Shown piece after piece: positions 4,860 to 5,230 of a stretch of DNA of 5,230 bases. Position numbers and translations under genes: made by a program. This DNA is from Chloroflexota bacterium (GTDB lineage: Bacteria > Chloroflexota > Dehalococcoidia > GIF9 > AB-539-J10): the NCBI GenBank assembly GCA_015222295.1, contig JADFUZ010000034.1:1-5230 (forward strand), given 5' to 3'. The notes under the pieces were generated by a model. That model ran no database searches and was not told where the DNA came from. It saw only the letters and a program-made list of their open reading frames with translations. Positions within the stretch are counted from its first letter, which is position 1. The number at the start of each line of letters is the position of its first letter.

Positions 4860-4868
4860 ATTTTAGCA
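4860..4868 (-). promoter_or_regulatory. Candidate extended -10 promoter for the MBL-fold gene
   Basis: TGCTAAAAT on the - strand (4868 down to 4860) is a 5-of-6 -10 hexamer with the TGn extension. The -35 region is poor (TTCGTA at 16 nt, 3 of 6). Transcription would begin near 4853, about 108 nt before the start codon. Confidence 0.35.
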
Positions 4869-4956
4869 TGGGCGTGGGACATACGAAATGCACGTCGATT
4901 GCAGTCCGGATCTGGCCAGGTAAGAGCCGGTCTACTATTTCCATACTGCTTAGGGA

Positions 4957-4962
4957 TATAAT
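4957..4962 (+). promoter_or_regulatory. Perfect TATAAT upstream of the gene at 5066, without a clear -35
   Basis: TATAAT matches the consensus -10 exactly, and transcription would start about 97 nt before the ATG at 5066. At 16-18 nt upstream nothing resembles TTGACA, and no TGn extension is present, so the call is tentative. Confidence 0.25.
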
Positions 4963-5065
4963 TGCACCGAAATGAGACTCTGAAGCAAGTCCCGGAAGGC
5001 TACCACTAGCAAACAGTTGCAGATGTGTCAGCTGGACGGGGTGTACGCAGACCGAGGACTCAGAG

Positions 5066-5230
5066 ATGAAAGCTGTTTTCCATCGAGACATCAAGGAAGA
5101 GGAGGTAGTGGAGGTGCTGGACATCTTTGTTGATAAGGAAGGAGAGCCCAGGGTGCTCTTCATTGGATCAGACAATCGAATCGCGACCGCACCAACAAAC
5201 CGGTTCACGGATTTCGAGAACGAGGGACAC
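5066..5230 (+). CDS. Hypothetical protein, N-terminal fragment
   Basis: An ATG at 5066-5068, preceded by GAGGA (5054-5058) with a 7-nt gap, opens a frame that runs to the end of the window (55 residues, no stop). It begins MKAVFHRDIKEEEVVEVL and continues with an acidic, beta-like stretch (DIFVDKEGEPRVLFIGSD). The high Glu/Val content and lack of low-complexity bias look like a real soluble protein, and there is no signal peptide. I do not recognise the family. The frame is also open upstream to 4976, but that part has no good start and an un-protein-like composition. It is divergent from the MBL-fold gene and may share its control region. Confidence 0.6.
   Translation, partial: MKAVFHRDIKEEEVVEVLDIFVDKEGEPRVLFIGSDNRIATAPTNRFTDFENEGH

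Larger units (their letters stand above)
4746..5065. other. Divergent intergenic region, 320 bp
   Basis: No convincing gene is seen here. The region holds the MBL-fold ribosome binding site, a possible - strand extended -10 box (4860-4868), a direct repeat of TTGACCGA (4773-4780 and 4823-4830), a perfect TATAAT on the + strand (4957-4962) and the ribosome binding site GAGGA (5054-5058) of the gene at 5066. A - strand reading frame over 4831-5208 is Ser-rich and lies antisense to that gene, so it is treated as spurious. Confidence 0.6.

Noticed and set aside
4831..5208. 125-residue - strand frame in the divergent spacer
   Set aside because: Ser/Thr-rich, low-complexity text antisense to the better-supported frame at 5066, which has a Shine-Dalgarno site and natural composition. 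It also overlaps the promoter region.

Overview
The window looks like a piece of a bacterial chromosome of moderate GC content. It has short spacers, Shine-Dalgarno sites, and sigma70-like promoters mainly of the extended -10 type. The gene families (a VTT membrane protein, a radical SAM/twitch enzyme, a J protein paired with a TGS-domain GTPase, a CxxC zinc-ribbon protein and an MBL-fold hydrolase) would fit an anaerobic lineage such as Chloroflexota/Dehalococcoidia. That placement is a family-level impression, not a demonstrated assignment. I see no insertion sequence, CRISPR array, tRNA, rRNA or integrase.

Layout. Positions 1-180 hold the C-terminal end of a VTT/DedA-like (YqaA-type) membrane protein on the + strand. 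It converges, 15 bp away, on a radical SAM enzyme on the - strand (196-1218). A divergent control region (about 1219-1488) carries a promoter for each direction and a small inverted repeat between them. On the + strand follows a tight two-gene operon: a short J-domain co-chaperone (1489-2148) and, 3 nt later, a GTPase with a C-terminal TGS domain (2152-3132). A separate gene for a 99-residue double zinc-ribbon protein (3350-3649) has its own promoter and a long leader. It then converges on an MBL-fold hydrolase on the - strand (3816-4745). After a 320-bp divergent spacer, a protein of unknown function starts at 5066 and runs off the end.

The most unusual material is non-coding and surrounds the zinc-ribbon gene. 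Its leader can form a 12-bp helix (3299-3310 with 3341-3352) that buries the last three bases of the Shine-Dalgarno site and the whole start codon. A four-codon reading frame begins inside the 5' arm. The gene's last codons and stop lie in a second strong hairpin. This hairpin is followed by four more inverted repeats in a row, up to 3781, filling most of the convergent spacer. The gene is therefore bracketed by RNA-scale structure at both ends.

Functionally, the J protein and TGS GTPase are likely co-transcribed and translationally coupled, which suggests a shared role near the ribosome or in protein quality control. That role is inference. No direct pathway link between the other genes can be read from the sequence.
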